DNA of 64,000 nt from Pandoraea sp. (GCA_031291335.1 JARLJF010000145.1:1-64000), one strand, 5' to 3'; shown: positions 34,465 to 45,047, counted from the stretch's first letter. Translations and numbers: made by a program. Notes: generated by a model from the letters alone, not told the origin.

Positions 34465-35964
34465 TCACGCCTCGTCGCGCCACATCATCCGCCAGCGCAC
34501 TGCGGTCCCCTCGCCACTTTGTGCCGCGCCATCAATTCCCAAGCGCGGAACGAAGACGATCTCGCTGCCCTGCCAGACGATCGGCACATGCCGCAACCAC
34601 GCGGGAACACCTCGGCTTTGGTACCAGTGCTTGAGCGAACGCGAATGGCCCTCGGCATGCTCGCGCCAGCGCTCGCCGCCCGCTCTCGCCCTTGCCACGA
34701 GGGGATAGGCGCGCAACACGTGCTCGTCGATCGTGCCGTCGGCCGACTCGCCCTCGGCGACCGGCACGAACACAATGCTCCCCTGCCATTGCGGCAACGG
34801 CCATTCCCGCTCGCCAGACCATCGCAATACCGCGTCGGACGCCACATCGTCCGGGTCGGCCGAATCGTAGACGGCTGTCCATTGCAATTCGTCGCGATAC
34901 AAACGCAAGACAGCGTCGCCATGCGGCAACTCGAGCGACGCGTCCGCCTGCGCATCGCGAATTTGCCGCACCCACTCCTCCAGCCGCGCTTCCGGCGGCA
35001 TGGCCAATCCGCGACGCGCCGTCCAATAGCGCAGAAGATTCGCCAGTCGCGATGCGTCCAGCGCCTGCAAACGACTGCGCTGCAAACGCTCGTCGCCATC
35101 GGTCGATGCCGAGCGCGCCAATTCGAAATCGGATTGTGCGAGTTGATCGAGCAGCGACTGCGCTTGCGCCGCGTGACGCGCAAACCGCGCCAATGTCTCG
35201 CGATATGCCGGCACATGCGCGGCGATCGCAGGCATGACCTCGTGACGCAGCGCGTTACGCAAATAGTGGCGATCGTCGTTGGACGGATCTTCCACCCACG
35301 TCAGCGAACGCGCCTTCGCGTAGGCACGCATCGTCTCGCGCGAGACGTCGAGCAACGGGCGCAGCAAGCGCGTGCGACACGGCTCACCACCCGCCACGAC
35401 CGGCAACGTCCCCTCCACGGCCATCGCGGCCACGCCGGGCAACCCCGCGCCGCGCAGCATTTGCAGCAACACCGTCTCGGCCTGATCGTTCGCGTGATGC
35501 GCTGTCAGGAGCCAACCCACGCCATGCGCGTTGCAAGATGCCGCAAGCGCCTCATAACGCGCCGCGCGGGCCGCCCCCTCGATACCCTGCCGGGCGTCGC
35601 GAGAAACGTTGACGCGCTGCGCTTCAAACGCGAAGCCACGCAACCGCGCCTTACGCTCGCACACGACGAGCCAGTCGTCCGCGTGTTCGGACAATCCGTG
35701 ATGAATGTGGATGGCCAGCGGCTGTGCGACCACGTCGCCCGCCGCACGCCGCGCCTGAACCCAATGCGCCAGCGCATCGAGCAGCACCATCGAATCGAGC
35801 CCGCCGCTCAATGCGAGGGCGAGACGAGCGGCATCGCTGGGGATGACGTGCGTCGCCAGCGCCAGACGCAAAGCGACGTCCACATGTGCAACTGCCGCGT
35901 CGCATCGGGCAGATGCGAACGCGGCAGTAGAAGAATCGTGATGAGGCATCGGATTCGGCGTCAT
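34465..35964 (-). CDS. tilS: tRNA(Ile)-lysidine synthetase
   Basis: Encodes 499 residues if it starts at ATG 35964; the frame is open to 36030, which would overlap accA, and no candidate has a good ribosome-binding site. The PP-loop SGGLDSMVLLDAL is intact, and HHANDQAETVLLQMLRG and RPLLDVSRETMRAYA follow as expected. A C-terminal substrate-binding domain completes the protein. TilS converts C34 of the minor tRNA-Ile to lysidine so that it reads AUA; it is essential. It follows accA closely, a conserved Burkholderiales pairing. Confidence 0.94.
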   Translation of the reverse strand: MTPNPMPHHDSSTAAFASARCDAAVAHVDVALRLALATHVIPSDAARLALALSGGLDSMVLLDALAHWVQARRAAGDVVAQPLAIHIHHGLSEHADDWLVVCERKARLRGFAFEAQRVNVSRDARQGIEGAARAARYEALAASCNAHGVGWLLTAHHANDQAETVLLQMLRGAGLPGVAAMAVEGTLPVVAGGEPCRTRLLRPLLDVSRETMRAYAKARSLTWVEDPSNDDRHYLRNALRHEVMPAIAAHVPAYRETLARFARHAAQAQSLLDQLAQSDFELARSASTDGDERLQRSRLQALDASRLANLLRYWTARRGLAMPPEARLEEWVRQIRDAQADASLELPHGDAVLRLYRDELQWTAVYDSADPDDVASDAVLRWSGEREWPLPQWQGSIVFVPVAEGESADGTIDEHVLRAYPLVARARAGGERWREHAEGHSRSLKHWYQSRGVPAWLRHVPIVWQGSEIVFVPRLGIDGAAQSGEGTAVRWRMMWRDEA

Positions 35965-35998
35965 CGCCGCAATGGGCGACGACGCGATGGAGAGCGCA

Positions 35999-36967
35999 TT
36001 ACTTCGCGCCGGCTTCCTTGTATTTGCCATAGCTCATCAGACGCTCGAAACGACGTTCGAGCAGCTCCTTGTGGCTCATGCCCTGGAACTGACGCAGCGA
36101 GTCGGCCAGCGCACGCTTGAGCATGCCGGCCATGCCGAGCGGGTCGCGATGCGCACCACCCAGCGGCTCGTTGATGATCTTGTCGATCAGGCCGAGCGCC
36201 TTCAGACGGTGAGCCGTCAGACCCAGCGCTTCGGCAGCTTCGGGCGCCTTGGCCGCGCTCTTCCACAGAATCGATGCGCAACCTTCCGGCGAGATCACCG
36301 AGTACGTCGAGAACTGCAGCATCATGACCGTATCGGCCACGGCAACAGCCAACGCACCACCCGAGCCACCTTCACCAATGATAGTCGTGATGATCGGCGT
36401 CTTGAGTTCGGTCATGACAAACAGATTGCGACCGATGGCTTCCGACTGACCGCGCTCTTCCGCGTCGATCCCCGGATAAGCCCCCGGCGTGTCGACAAAC
36501 GTGAAGATGGGCAGACCGAATTTCTCGGCGAGCCGCATCAGGCGCATGGCCTTGCGGTAGCCCTCCGGGCGCGGCATACCGAAGTTGCGCATCGCGCGCT
36601 CCTTCGTGTCGCGGCCCTTCTGGTGACCGATGACCATGCAGGCCTGACCGTTGAAACGCGCCATGCCGCCCACGATGGCGTGATCGTCCGAGAACGTGCG
36701 ATCGCCGTGCAACTCGTGGAAGTCGGTAAAGATGTCGCGTATGTAATCGAGCGTATAGGGACGCTGCGGATGACGCGAGATTTGCGAAACCTGCCACGGT
36801 GACAGGTTCGTGTAGATGTCCTTGGTGAGCTGCTGACTCTTCTTGGAGAGGCGCTCGATCTCTTCGGAAATATCGACGGCGGAATCGTCCTGCACGAAGC
36901 GCAACTCTTCAATCTTCGCTTCGAGTTCGGCGATCGGCTGTTCAAAATCCAAAAAGGTGTTCTTCAT
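35999..36967 (-). CDS. accA: Acetyl-CoA carboxylase carboxyltransferase subunit alpha
   Basis: Encodes 322 residues, the normal length. [20 protein letters not shown] is the usual helical start, and [10 protein letters not shown]-type (here [20 protein letters not shown]) and [20 protein letters not shown] motifs mark the biotin-CoA transfer site. With AccD it moves CO2 from biotin to acetyl-CoA for fatty-acid synthesis. It sits between the glycosylase gene and tilS. Confidence 0.98.
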   Translation of the reverse strand: MKNTFLDFEQPIAELEAKIEELRFVQDDSAVDISEEIERLSKKSQQLTKDIYTNLSPWQVSQISRHPQRPYTLDYIRDIFTDFHELHGDRTFSDDHAIVGGMARFNGQACMVIGHQKGRDTKERAMRNFGMPRPEGYRKAMRLMRLAEKFGLPIFTFVDTPGAYPGIDAEERGQSEAIGRNLFVMTELKTPIITTIIGEGGSGGALAVAVADTVMMLQFSTYSVISPEGCASILWKSAAKAPEAAEALGLTAHRLKALGLIDKIINEPLGGAHRDPLGMAGMLKRALADSLRQFQGMSHKELLERRFERLMSYGKYKEAGAK

Positions 36968-37121
36968 CAGGTTTCCCCGGAAATGCGGCAGCGTATTGTA
37001 CCGCCGGCAACGTCTACCCGGTCGAGATAGGCAACTTTCATTGCCATTCCACCCGCAATAGACGTCAATAATTACTGGATGAGACGGAATGGACGCGGAT
37101 TATACGTCCTCGGCGGAACAA

Positions 37122-38243
37122 TCAGTATTCCACCGGCACCGGTTCGAGACTACGCCACATGTACCAGGTGGCGACGGAGCGCCAGGGCTCCCAATTGGCG
37201 GCCACTTCCCGCGCTTCGCTGCGCGTAACCGGTTCTCCGCTGAAATAGTTGACGCTGATCGCATTGATCAGCCCGACATCGTCGAGCGGCAAGACGTCGG
37301 GGCGCATCAGGTTGAACATCAGGAACATCTCGGCGGTCCAGCGGCCGATGCCGCGAATGCCGGTCAGCTCGGCGATGACGGCCTCGTCGTCCATGCTCGC
37401 CCAGGCGTCGACGTGCAGCGCACCCGACTTGAAGTGGATGGCCAGATCGAGAATGTACTCGGCCTTGCGGCGCGACAGCCCACAACCGGCGAGCGCATCG
37501 TGCCCCGCCTTGATGAACTGGGCCGGCGTGAGCTTCGGACAGATTGCCACGACCCGGTCCCATACGGCTTGCGCCGCTTTCACCGAAATCTGCTGGCCGA
37601 CGATCGAGCGCGCGAGCGTGACGAACGGCTCGCCGCGTCCGGTCAGATGCGCCGGGCCGAATTGCGGAATCAGTTTCTTGAGAATGCGGTCACGCTTCAT
37701 CAGATCGGCACAGGCCTGATCCCAGAAGTCGGGACGCGTTGCCCCCGGCGCCACCGGCAGCGGCACGACACCGGTCACGACCTGCTCGACGACGTCGTGA
37801 TCGATGCGTTCGATCTCGGGCGTGATGATGCGCGTCTCGCCATCGCGCTTGGCGATGACACGACGCGAGGTCGCTGTGGTCGACGGGGCGGGCGTCGCAG
37901 GGGCCACAGGCGTCACCGACGTCACAGTCGTCTTGCGCGCAACCTTCACACCGGCCTTCGGGGCCGACTTCTGTGCGACCTTCGACGCCACCGGTTGGGC
38001 TGCCTTGCGGGCAGCACCAGCCTTCGTCACCTTGTCTGACTTTCCCGCCTTCTCGGCCGTCTTGCCCGCAGCGGTTTTGCCACCCGCCCTGACAGTCGTG
38101 GCCTTGACCGGCGCGCGGCGTGCGCCCTCGCCCGACGACACCGCCGATTTGACGGTCTTGGTCGTCGCCGGCGCCTTTTGCGCCTTCTTCGCCGCAGTGG
38201 TCTTGGTCGCAACCTTAGCGGCCGCGGATTTACGAGTCACCAT
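37122..38243 (-). CDS. DNA-3-methyladenine glycosylase (HhH-GPD) with histone-H1-like tail
   Basis: Encodes 373 residues. Residues about 1-130 are almost only Lys, Ala, Thr, Val, Pro and Ser (KVATKTTAAKKAQKAPATTK style), like the tail of histone H1 or HNS-type AlgR3/Hc1 proteins. The enzyme domain starts near 150: SIVGQQISVKAAQAVWDRV, the helix-hairpin-helix LTGIRGIGRWTAEMFLMF and catalytic Asp in LPLDDVGL. AlkA-type enzymes remove alkylated purines. The basic tail probably adds nonspecific DNA binding. It is located between cysS and accA on the same strand. Confidence 0.92.
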   Translation of the reverse strand: MVTRKSAAAKVATKTTAAKKAQKAPATTKTVKSAVSSGEGARRAPVKATTVRAGGKTAAGKTAEKAGKSDKVTKAGAARKAAQPVASKVAQKSAPKAGVKVARKTTVTSVTPVAPATPAPSTTATSRRVIAKRDGETRIITPEIERIDHDVVEQVVTGVVPLPVAPGATRPDFWDQACADLMKRDRILKKLIPQFGPAHLTGRGEPFVTLARSIVGQQISVKAAQAVWDRVVAICPKLTPAQFIKAGHDALAGCGLSRRKAEYILDLAIHFKSGALHVDAWASMDDEAVIAELTGIRGIGRWTAEMFLMFNLMRPDVLPLDDVGLINAISVNYFSGEPVTRSEAREVAANWEPWRSVATWYMWRSLEPVPVEY

Positions 38244-38267
38244 AAGATTTGCCTCGATGCGCCGCGC

Positions 38268-39671
38268 TCAGGCACGACGCCATTCGGTGGCGCCTCCGGG
38301 ACGGTCTTCCAGCACGATGCCTTCGGACAGCAGTTCGGCACGAATGCGATCGGCCTCGGCGAAATTACGTTCGCGCTTGGCTTGGGCACGCGCTTCGATA
38401 CGCGCCTCGACGGACACACGCAACGCGTCGCCATCGCCCGCTTCCTCACCGCCCGTAGCCCCTTGCAGGAACGATTGCGGATCGCGGCCGAGCAGCCCCA
38501 GCGTACCGGCAAGCCCTTGCAACTGACGCACGAGCACGGGATCACGCTGCTTGTTGATTTCCCCCGCGAGTTCGAACAACACGGAGATCGCCACCGCCGT
38601 GTTGAAGTCGTCGTTCATCGCGGCGGCGAAGCGCTGCGCGTACGGCTCGTTCCAGTCGAGCGGTGCACCGTCGCCCGTCGCGTCCTTGAGCGCCGTGTAC
38701 AGACGCGTCAGACCGCCGCGTGCGTCGTCCAGATGCGCATCGCTGTAATTGAGCGGACTGCGGTATTGGGCGCGCAGAATGAAAAAACGCACGACTTCCG
38801 CGTCGAACTTCGCGAGCACTTCGCGAATCGTGAAGAAGTTGCCGAGCGACTTGGACATCTTCTCGTTGTCCACGCGCACGAACCCGTTATGCATCCAGTA
38901 ATTCACGAACGTCTCGCCCGTCGCGCCTTCGCTCTGGGCAATCTCATTCTCATGATGGGGGAACTGCAGATCGGCCCCGCCACCATGAATGTCGAAATGA
39001 TTGCCCAGCAACTGGCAGCTCATCGCAGAGCATTCGATATGCCAGCCCGGACGGCCTGCGCCCCACGGCGAAGCCCACTTCGATTCGGCAGGCTCGGTAT
39101 CTTTCGCGCGCTTCCACAGCACGAAGTCGAGCGGGTCCTGCTTTGCGGTATTGGCAGCCACTCGCTCGCCTGCACGCAGATCCTCGATGGACTTGCCCGA
39201 GAGCTGGCCGTAGCTGGAGAACTTGCGCACGGCATAGTTCACGTCGCCGTCTTCGGCCTGATAGGCGTAACCGTTGCGTTGCAGTGTGCCGATCATGTCG
39301 ACCATCTGCGGAATGAAATCGGTCGCGCGCGGCTCGTGATCGGGGCGCTGGACGCCGAGCGCGTCGGCATCTTCGTGCATCGCCGCGATGAACCGCGTCG
39401 TCAGCTCGCGCATCGTTTCGCCATTTTCGACGGCACGCTTGATGATCTTGTCGTCGATGTCGGTAATGTTGCGCACGTAGGTCACCTGGTACCCCAGCGT
39501 GCGCAGCCAGCGCTGCACCATGTCGAACACCACCATCACGCGCGCATGTCCAATGTGACAGTAGTCATACACCGTCATACCGCAGACATACATGCGGACT
39601 TCGCCGGGAACGAGGGGTACGAACGGCTGTTTGTCTCGCGCGAGCGAGTTGTAGACACGGAGTGAATCCAT
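38268..39671 (-). CDS. cysS: Cysteinyl-tRNA synthetase
   Basis: Encodes 467 residues. [17 protein letters not shown] contains the first zinc Cys and the HIGH motif; [12 protein letters not shown] is the KMSKS loop; [11 protein letters not shown] supplies further zinc ligands. The length and C-terminal domain are normal. It is divergently transcribed from the TPR lipoprotein-type gene at 39918. Confidence 0.98.
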   Translation of the reverse strand: MDSLRVYNSLARDKQPFVPLVPGEVRMYVCGMTVYDYCHIGHARVMVVFDMVQRWLRTLGYQVTYVRNITDIDDKIIKRAVENGETMRELTTRFIAAMHEDADALGVQRPDHEPRATDFIPQMVDMIGTLQRNGYAYQAEDGDVNYAVRKFSSYGQLSGKSIEDLRAGERVAANTAKQDPLDFVLWKRAKDTEPAESKWASPWGAGRPGWHIECSAMSCQLLGNHFDIHGGGADLQFPHHENEIAQSEGATGETFVNYWMHNGFVRVDNEKMSKSLGNFFTIREVLAKFDAEVVRFFILRAQYRSPLNYSDAHLDDARGGLTRLYTALKDATGDGAPLDWNEPYAQRFAAAMNDDFNTAVAISVLFELAGEINKQRDPVLVRQLQGLAGTLGLLGRDPQSFLQGATGGEEAGDGDALRVSVEARIEARAQAKRERNFAEADRIRAELLSEGIVLEDRPGGATEWRRA

Positions 39672-39917
39672 AGATAAGCGCTTGACCGGGCGGCAACAGC
39701 GCCGGACGCTGCGACGATGTTCTCAACGACGTCACGGACTTCGTGACGAGAGCGACATCGCGAGGCGGGCTGCGCGCCGTGCGGTAGAAAAAACGAACCT
39801 GCGAACCGCATCCACCGCCATTACAAGAAATGGCGCAGGCCAGGCGCAGGTGTTTTGTTAGAATGCGGCCGAGTATAGCATCTCTTGCGCACCTCTCAGG
39901 TATCCCAAGCACCCACT

Positions 39918-40646
39918 ATGACGCAACGAAGCCGGTCACTTTTGCACCCCGCAACGCGCCTCCTCTCCCGCCTCCGCCCGGTCGCCGCTGCCGCACGCAG
40001 CGCCCGTACGCTGGCGCTTGCGGGCGCCACTCTCGGCCTCGCGGGCACGTTGTTCGCACTGCCCGCCGGTGCGCAGGCCATCACCGATCCGCCGCCGCCC
40101 GCGCCGCTGCAAACACCGCAGCAGGCCAGCGAGTCGGCCATCAACAAACTGGTCGACGCAGGCAAGTTCAACGACGCGCTCGCGAAGATCGACGACCATC
40201 TCAAGCAGTATCCGCGCGACGCCCAGGTGCGCTTCACGCGCGGCCGCGTGCTCATGGAAATGGGCCGCAACGCCGAAGCCATCGACGCCTTCACCGCTCT
40301 CACGCAAGATTTCCCGGAACTGCCCGAGCCGTTCAACAACCTCGCGGCGCTCTACGCCCAGGCCGGTGAGTACGACAAGGCACGCGCCGCGCTCGAAAGC
40401 GCCATTCGCAACAACCCGAGTTTCGCCGTGGCCTACTCGAATCTGGGCGACGTCTACGCCAAGCTCGCCCAGCAGGCTTATCAGAAATCGCTGAAGATCT
40501 CGCCGACGGCCCGCGTGTCGAGCCGCGAGAAAATCCTGTCCAACATGCTGACCCCGCAACGCGCCGCGCCCGTGAGCCAGACACCTTCGCCGGCCAAGGC
40601 CAGCGACGATGCCGCGCTCAAGAACGTCGGCAAGTCGGGTAACTGA
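39918..40646 (+). CDS. Exported tetratricopeptide-repeat protein
   Basis: Encodes 242 residues from ATG 39918, with an upstream TTG at 39885 as a weaker choice. An Arg-rich N-terminus is followed by the hydrophobic core LALAGATLGLAGTLFALPAG and cleavage near AGAQA, so it is periplasmic. At least three TPR units are visible at about residues 70-190 (NKLVDAGKFNDALAKIDDHL, ALIDAFTALTQDFPEL-like, AGEYDKARAALESAI). The gene order cysS / TPR / ppiA / ppiB / lpxH is typical of Burkholderiales. Its partner is unknown; a role with the neighbouring folding catalysts is possible. Confidence 0.85.
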   Translation: MTQRSRSLLHPATRLLSRLRPVAAAARSARTLALAGATLGLAGTLFALPAGAQAITDPPPPAPLQTPQQASESAINKLVDAGKFNDALAKIDDHLKQYPRDAQVRFTRGRVLMEMGRNAEAIDAFTALTQDFPELPEPFNNLAALYAQAGEYDKARAALESAIRNNPSFAVAYSNLGDVYAKLAQQAYQKSLKISPTARVSSREKILSNMLTPQRAAPVSQTPSPAKASDDAALKNVGKSGN

Positions 40647-40702
40647 GACGCCCAGCGTCTTCCCTCGAACCGCATTGCAATTCATTGAACACGGAGACAC
40701 GC

Positions 40703-41299
40703 ATGTCCTTTCCGAATCGCCTGCGCCGCGCGTTGCTCGGCAGCGTCATCGCTGCGGCTGCCCTGACGGGCACGAGCCTGTCCGCGTTCGCACAAACCGG
40801 CCAGCCGCAAGTGCAGTTCAAGACGTCGGCCGGCAACTTCGTGGTCGAACTCAACCCGAAGGCAGCCCCGAAGACGGTCGAGAACTTCCTCCAATACGTC
40901 AACAGTGGCTTTTATAACGGCACGATCTTCCATCGCGTCATCGGCAACTTCATGATTCAGGGCGGCGGTTTCACACCCGAGATGAACGAAAAGACCACGC
41001 GCGCGCCGATTCCGAGCGAATCGCAAAACGGCTTGAAGAACGTGACGGGCGCCATCGCCATGGCGCGCACGTCGAATCCGAATTCCGCGACCGCGCAATT
41101 CTTCATCAATGTGAAGGATAATGCGTCACTGGATTACCCCAACCCGGACGGCTACGGCTATACGGTATTCGGCAAGGTGGTATCCGGCATGGATACCGTC
41201 GAGAAGATCAAGGGTGTTGCCACGACCCGCAAGGGCATGTACCAAGACGTGCCGGCTACGCCGGTCGTGATCGAATCGGCCAGCGTCGTCAAGCGCTGA
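40703..41299 (+). CDS. ppiA: Periplasmic cyclophilin-type peptidyl-prolyl isomerase
   Basis: Encodes 198 residues; ATG 40703 has GGAGA six bases upstream. The signal peptide ends LSAFAQ. The cyclophilin core includes [16 protein letters not shown], with the catalytic Arg, and [14 protein letters not shown]. It lacks the usual eukaryote-type Trp loop, as do other bacterial periplasmic forms. It precedes the cytoplasmic paralogue ppiB by 44 bases and the two share about half their residues, which indicates tandem duplication. Confidence 0.96.
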   Translation: MSFPNRLRRALLGSVIAAAALTGTSLSAFAQTGQPQVQFKTSAGNFVVELNPKAAPKTVENFLQYVNSGFYNGTIFHRVIGNFMIQGGGFTPEMNEKTTRAPIPSESQNGLKNVTGAIAMARTSNPNSATAQFFINVKDNASLDYPNPDGYGYTVFGKVVSGMDTVEKIKGVATTRKGMYQDVPATPVVIESASVVKR

Positions 41300-41343
41300 A
41301 CCCCTCCGGCCCATCGGGACCATTTCATCAGAAGGAAAGCATC

Positions 41344-41838
41344 ATGGTTGAACTGCACACCAATCACGGCGTCATTCGCATCGAACTCGACGCAGACAAG
41401 GCACCGAAGACGGTCGAGAACTTCCTGAACTACGTCAAGAACGGTTTCTACGACAACACGGTCTTCCACCGCGTGATCAACGGCTTCATGATCCAGGGCG
41501 GCGGCTTTGAACCCGGCATGAAGCAAAAGCCGACCGAAGCCCCGGTCGAGAACGAGGCCAACAACGGCCTGAAGAACGACAAGTACACCCTGGCCATGGC
41601 GCGCACGAACGATCCGCACTCGGCCACGGCACAGTTCTTCATCAACGTGGGCGACAACGACTTCCTGAACCACAGCGCACCGACGCCGCAAGGCTGGGGC
41701 TACGCCGTGTTCGGCAAGGTCGTCGAAGGTCAGGACATCGTCGACCAGATCAAGGGCGTGAAGACCGGTTCGAAGGGCTTCCACCAGGACGTGCCGGTTG
41801 ACGACGTCGTCATCGAGAAGGCCGTGATCGTCGCGTAA
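41344..41838 (+). CDS. ppiB: Cytoplasmic cyclophilin-type peptidyl-prolyl isomerase
   Basis: Encodes 164 residues, with AGAAGGAA before the start and no signal peptide. [20 protein letters not shown] and [18 protein letters not shown] form the active site. It is the cytoplasmic counterpart of the upstream periplasmic isomerase and probably shares its transcript, which runs on to lpxH 28 bases downstream. Confidence 0.97.
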   Translation: MVELHTNHGVIRIELDADKAPKTVENFLNYVKNGFYDNTVFHRVINGFMIQGGGFEPGMKQKPTEAPVENEANNGLKNDKYTLAMARTNDPHSATAQFFINVGDNDFLNHSAPTPQGWGYAVFGKVVEGQDIVDQIKGVKTGSKGFHQDVPVDDVVIEKAVIVA

Positions 41839-41866
41839 GCGCCGCCACCGCCAACTGCGACACTCG

Positions 41867-42739
41867 ATGCCAGTATCGACTGCGCGGTGCCCGCAATGCC
41901 CTGTGACACCACGGGGCGACGGGCCCGCGCTTTTCATTTCCGATCTTCACCTTTCGCCGGCCCTGCCGCGCACGGTGCAAGTCTTCGAAGACTTCCTGCG
42001 CGGCCCCGCGCGTGAAGCGTCCGTCCTGTTCATTCTCGGCGATCTGTTCGAATACTGGATTGGCGACGACATGCTCAATGTCGACATGCCAGCCAGCCCA
42101 CACGCCGAGAACCGTTCAAGCGTCGACCCGATTTCCTCCACGACCGAGCCTCTCGGCGCGTTCGCCCGTCGCATGACCGCGGCCATGGCCGAACTGTCCG
42201 CGAGCGGTGTCCCCATCGCCGTGATGCGCGGCAATCGCGACTTCCTGCTCGGCGAACGATTCGCACGGGCGGCCGGCGCCGTCATGCTCGACGACCCGTG
42301 CGTCTTCTCGTTTCTCGGGCAAGCGCTGGTGCTCAGTCACGGCGACCAGCTGTGTACCGACGACGTGGGGTATCAGCGCTTTCGCCGCGTCGCACATTCA
42401 CCGCTCGGCAAGGCGTTTTTCCTGATGCTTCCGCTGCGATTGCGCATGGCGATTGCGAATCGCATCCGCCGGCGCAGTGCCGCCAAAGGCGCCCATCGCA
42501 TGGGCTACGCCGATGCCAACGCCAATGCGATCGCCGCGCTGCTCGACACCGCCGGTGAGCGCACCCTCGTGCATGGCCACACGCACCGCCCGGCACGACA
42601 TGCCGACGGGCGTCGCGTGCGCTGGGTACTGCCCGACTGGGAGTTCGATGTGGAGCCGCCACGCGGCGGCTATCTGCAATGGGACGCCCACGGCCTGCGC
42701 GCCATCGACCTCGCCCTCTCCACGACGCAAGACGCCTAA
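41867..42739 (+). CDS. lpxH: UDP-2,3-diacylglucosamine diphosphatase
   Basis: Encodes 290 residues. The metallophosphatase motifs occur in order: FISDLHLSP, GDLFEYWIGDD, MRGNRDFLLG, LSHGDQLCTDD and VHGHTHRP. The enzyme cleaves UDP-diacylglucosamine to lipid X in lipid A synthesis at the inner membrane. An insertion at about 65-100 is longer than in E. coli LpxH. It ends the ppiA-ppiB-lpxH transcript. Confidence 0.96.
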   Translation: MPVSTARCPQCPVTPRGDGPALFISDLHLSPALPRTVQVFEDFLRGPAREASVLFILGDLFEYWIGDDMLNVDMPASPHAENRSSVDPISSTTEPLGAFARRMTAAMAELSASGVPIAVMRGNRDFLLGERFARAAGAVMLDDPCVFSFLGQALVLSHGDQLCTDDVGYQRFRRVAHSPLGKAFFLMLPLRLRMAIANRIRRRSAAKGAHRMGYADANANAIAALLDTAGERTLVHGHTHRPARHADGRRVRWVLPDWEFDVEPPRGGYLQWDAHGLRAIDLALSTTQDA

Positions 42740-42757
42740 GCCCTCGTCTCAACGCAA

Positions 42758-42784
42758 AACGGCCCGCACTGACGACGGGCCGTT
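42758..42784. terminator. Terminator between lpxH and cysE
   Basis: AACGGCCCG pairs with CGGGCCGTT around a 9-base loop. On the minus strand it continues into TTTT after the cysE end; on the plus strand the T-tract is absent. It is probably the cysE terminator and may aid lpxH. Confidence 0.65.
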
Positions 42785-42828
42785 GGTGGATGGACGACAG
42801 TTGATCGGCGATATTGCGCCGTCACGCA

Positions 42829-43608
42829 TCACATATCCTGAATTTCCTTGCCGAGCTTGCGCAGTTCGGCGGTGTCGATCTTGCTCGCGCCCAGCGCTTC
42901 AAGATGCGCGCCAAGCTGGTTGAGCGCCGCTACCATCACGTCGATCTTGTGCGACTGATCGGTGGCGTTTTCGATCAGGCCGTGGATGGCGAGCGAGACG
43001 GGATCATCGGCGTTCGGTGTAATGCCATACGCGGAAAACTCCTGCTTGCGGACGCTGTCTTGCGGCTTGGCGTCGCCTGACTCGCGCGGCGTGTCGGGAC
43101 GGATAATGCGTGCGGGATTGCCCACCGCCGTCCCACCGGCGGGAACCGCCTTCACCACCACCGCGTTCGAGCCGATCTTCGCGCCCTCGCCCACCGTGAA
43201 GCCACCCAGCACCTTGGCGCCGGCCCCGACAATCACGCCTGGCTCCAGCGTCGGGTGACGCTTCGCGCCGCGCGACAACGACGTGCCACCCAGCGTGACG
43301 CCTTGATAGATCGTGCAGTCGTCGCCGATCACCGCCGTCTCACCGATGACCACGCCCATGCCATGATCGATGAACACACGACGGCCCAGCGTCGCGCCGG
43401 GATGAATCTCGATGCCCGTGAGAAAGCGCGCGTATTGCGACACATAGCGGCCGAGCCACTTCAAGCCCGACGTCCAGCAACCGTGCGCCACGCGATGCAG
43501 TATCACCGCATGCAGGCCGGGATAGCACGTGAGGACTTCCCAGTTGCTACGGGCCGCGGGGTCCTTTTGCCGAATGGCAGCGATGTCTTCGCGAAGATGG
43601 GTAAACAT
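42829..43608 (-). CDS. cysE: Serine O-acetyltransferase
   Basis: Encodes 259 residues. The helical N-terminal half is followed by hexapeptide repeats of the left-handed helix ([54 protein letters not shown]). The catalytic His pair is in IHPGA and [14 protein letters not shown]. It makes O-acetylserine for cysteine synthesis. The long C-terminal tail (about 80 residues after the last repeat) differs from the short E. coli tail and is typical of some Burkholderiaceae. Confidence 0.96.
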   Translation of the reverse strand: MFTHLREDIAAIRQKDPAARSNWEVLTCYPGLHAVILHRVAHGCWTSGLKWLGRYVSQYARFLTGIEIHPGATLGRRVFIDHGMGVVIGETAVIGDDCTIYQGVTLGGTSLSRGAKRHPTLEPGVIVGAGAKVLGGFTVGEGAKIGSNAVVVKAVPAGGTAVGNPARIIRPDTPRESGDAKPQDSVRKQEFSAYGITPNADDPVSLAIHGLIENATDQSHKIDVMVAALNQLGAHLEALGASKIDTAELRKLGKEIQDM

Positions 43609-43719
43609 GAGCCTGATTCGATCCTGTCGTGAGCGTCCGGCCGTCTTGGGGCGGATCGTTGCATAGTTATCGGCGAGCGAGTCTGCCGTGACCGGTCGGC
43701 GTTGCGAAGCAGTGTCGCC

Positions 43720-44544
43720 TCAACGCCGGATCTTGCGCTCGAGAATGTGTTTCGCGATGCCGCGCAGAATGTTGACTTCCTCGCGCTCCAGATGACTCTT
43801 CGCGAAAAGCCGGCGCAGGCGTGTCATCAGCTTCTTCGGATTGTCGGGATCGAGGAAATCGAGGTCCACGAGCGCGCGCTCCAGATGCACAAGCATGCCT
43901 TCGACGTCGTCACGCGTCGCGAGCGCCTCGTAGGTCTGAAACTCCTCCGCCGATGACAGCGACGCCACCGACGCCACCGATGCCGCCTGAGGCACATCGC
44001 CCCGCTCGCGCGCCAGACAGGCCATGCGCACCTCGTACGCGATCAACTGCACCGCCTGCGACAGATTGAGCGAGCTATACACCGGATTCGCCGGAATATG
44101 CACGAGCGCGTTACACCGCTCCACGTCCGCGTTCGCCAGGCCAGTACGCTCGCTGCCAAAGACAAACGCCACGGCCTCGCCCTGCCCGGCATGCAGCACG
44201 GCCATCGTCGCACTCTCGCGCGGTTCGGCGTTGGGCGGCCCGTACTCACGCGAACGGGCCGACAGGGCAACGGCCCAGCTCACGCCCTGCAACGCCGTAT
44301 CGAGATCGGGCACGACGCGCGCGTTGGCCAGCACGTCGTCGGCACCACTCGCGAGCGCCACCGCCTCCGGATCTCGCAAGACGTCCGCCCCCGCACGCGG
44401 CGCCGCCAGCACCAACTGGCCGAAGCCCATCGTCTTGATCGCGCGCGCGGCCGAACCGACGTTGCCGGGATGGCTGGTCTCGTTGAGTACGAAACGCACT
44501 TGATCGAACAGCGTTGACGAAAGGGTAGCAGCAGATTGGGACAT
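43720..44544 (-). CDS. trmJ: tRNA (cytidine/uridine-2'-O-)-methyltransferase TrmJ
   Basis: Encodes 274 residues. The SPOUT fold shows RFVLNETSHPGNVGSAARAI at the start, FGSERTGLANADVERC and the knot segment NPVYSSLNLSQAVQLIAYEV, as in TrmJ of E. coli. It methylates position 32 of several tRNAs. The C-terminal extension (about 170-274) is mostly helical and binds tRNA. It is divergent from suhB, with the tandem repeat between. Confidence 0.95.
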   Translation of the reverse strand: MSQSAATLSSTLFDQVRFVLNETSHPGNVGSAARAIKTMGFGQLVLAAPRAGADVLRDPEAVALASGADDVLANARVVPDLDTALQGVSWAVALSARSREYGPPNAEPRESATMAVLHAGQGEAVAFVFGSERTGLANADVERCNALVHIPANPVYSSLNLSQAVQLIAYEVRMACLARERGDVPQAASVASVASLSSAEEFQTYEALATRDDVEGMLVHLERALVDLDFLDPDNPKKLMTRLRRLFAKSHLEREEVNILRGIAKHILERKIRR

Positions 44545-44704
44545 GAGACAGCGGTGATGAGGGACGAGAGGCCATGAACGGGAACAGCACCGCAGAAAAC
44601 ACCGGCGCAGAGGACGGCGTAGCCGCCAGCCCTAAAGCGGCACAACGGGCGGCGCCGCAGCAAACCTCGCTATTTTGCCCTGAATCGAGTGCGCTGCGTA
44701 TTAT

Positions 44705-44770
44705 CAGCCTGGGATCAGCCTGGGATCAGCCTGGGATCAGCCTGGGATCAGCCTGGGATCAGCCAGGGAT
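44705..44770. repeat. Six tandem 11-bp repeats
   Basis: CAGCCTGGGAT occurs five times without change (44705-44759) and a sixth time with one mismatch (44760-44770); a degenerate seventh copy is at 44773-44783. It lies in the 503-base intergenic region between trmJ and suhB, with no convincing open frame. The length of the unit is about one helical turn. A TAAAAT -10-like hexamer (44887-44892) for suhB lies 110 bases further on, without a clear -35. Confidence 0.92.
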
Positions 44771-45047
44771 ATCGGCCCGGGATCGCACCATCGCGCCCCG
44801 CCGTGCCGACCTGCGCGTCGAAGGCGCTTCGGACGAAAAAAGGGTCAGAAGCGAAAGACGACGCAGCGCGCAGGCCGTGTTTTTGCTAAAATACGCGTTT
44901 TCGTCCTCGCAAACGAGCCGCCACCCTGTGCGCGGCGCTTGCGAGGCATCGCTCTTGCTCAATTTGTTCGCTTTGTCTGCCACGCCTGCCAGCCGGCCCA
45001 GAGGGGGTCGCGCGTACCGTCGGCGATGGCCTTAACAGGAATCTGTC

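Noticed and set aside
44705-44770. Possible CRISPR array
   Set aside because: Units are 11 bp with no spacers and no cas genes nearby; it is a tandem repeat.
44605-45035. Open frames through the tandem repeat region
   Set aside because: They encode only the repeat translation (GSAWDQPGIS) and have no ribosome-binding site or family similarity.
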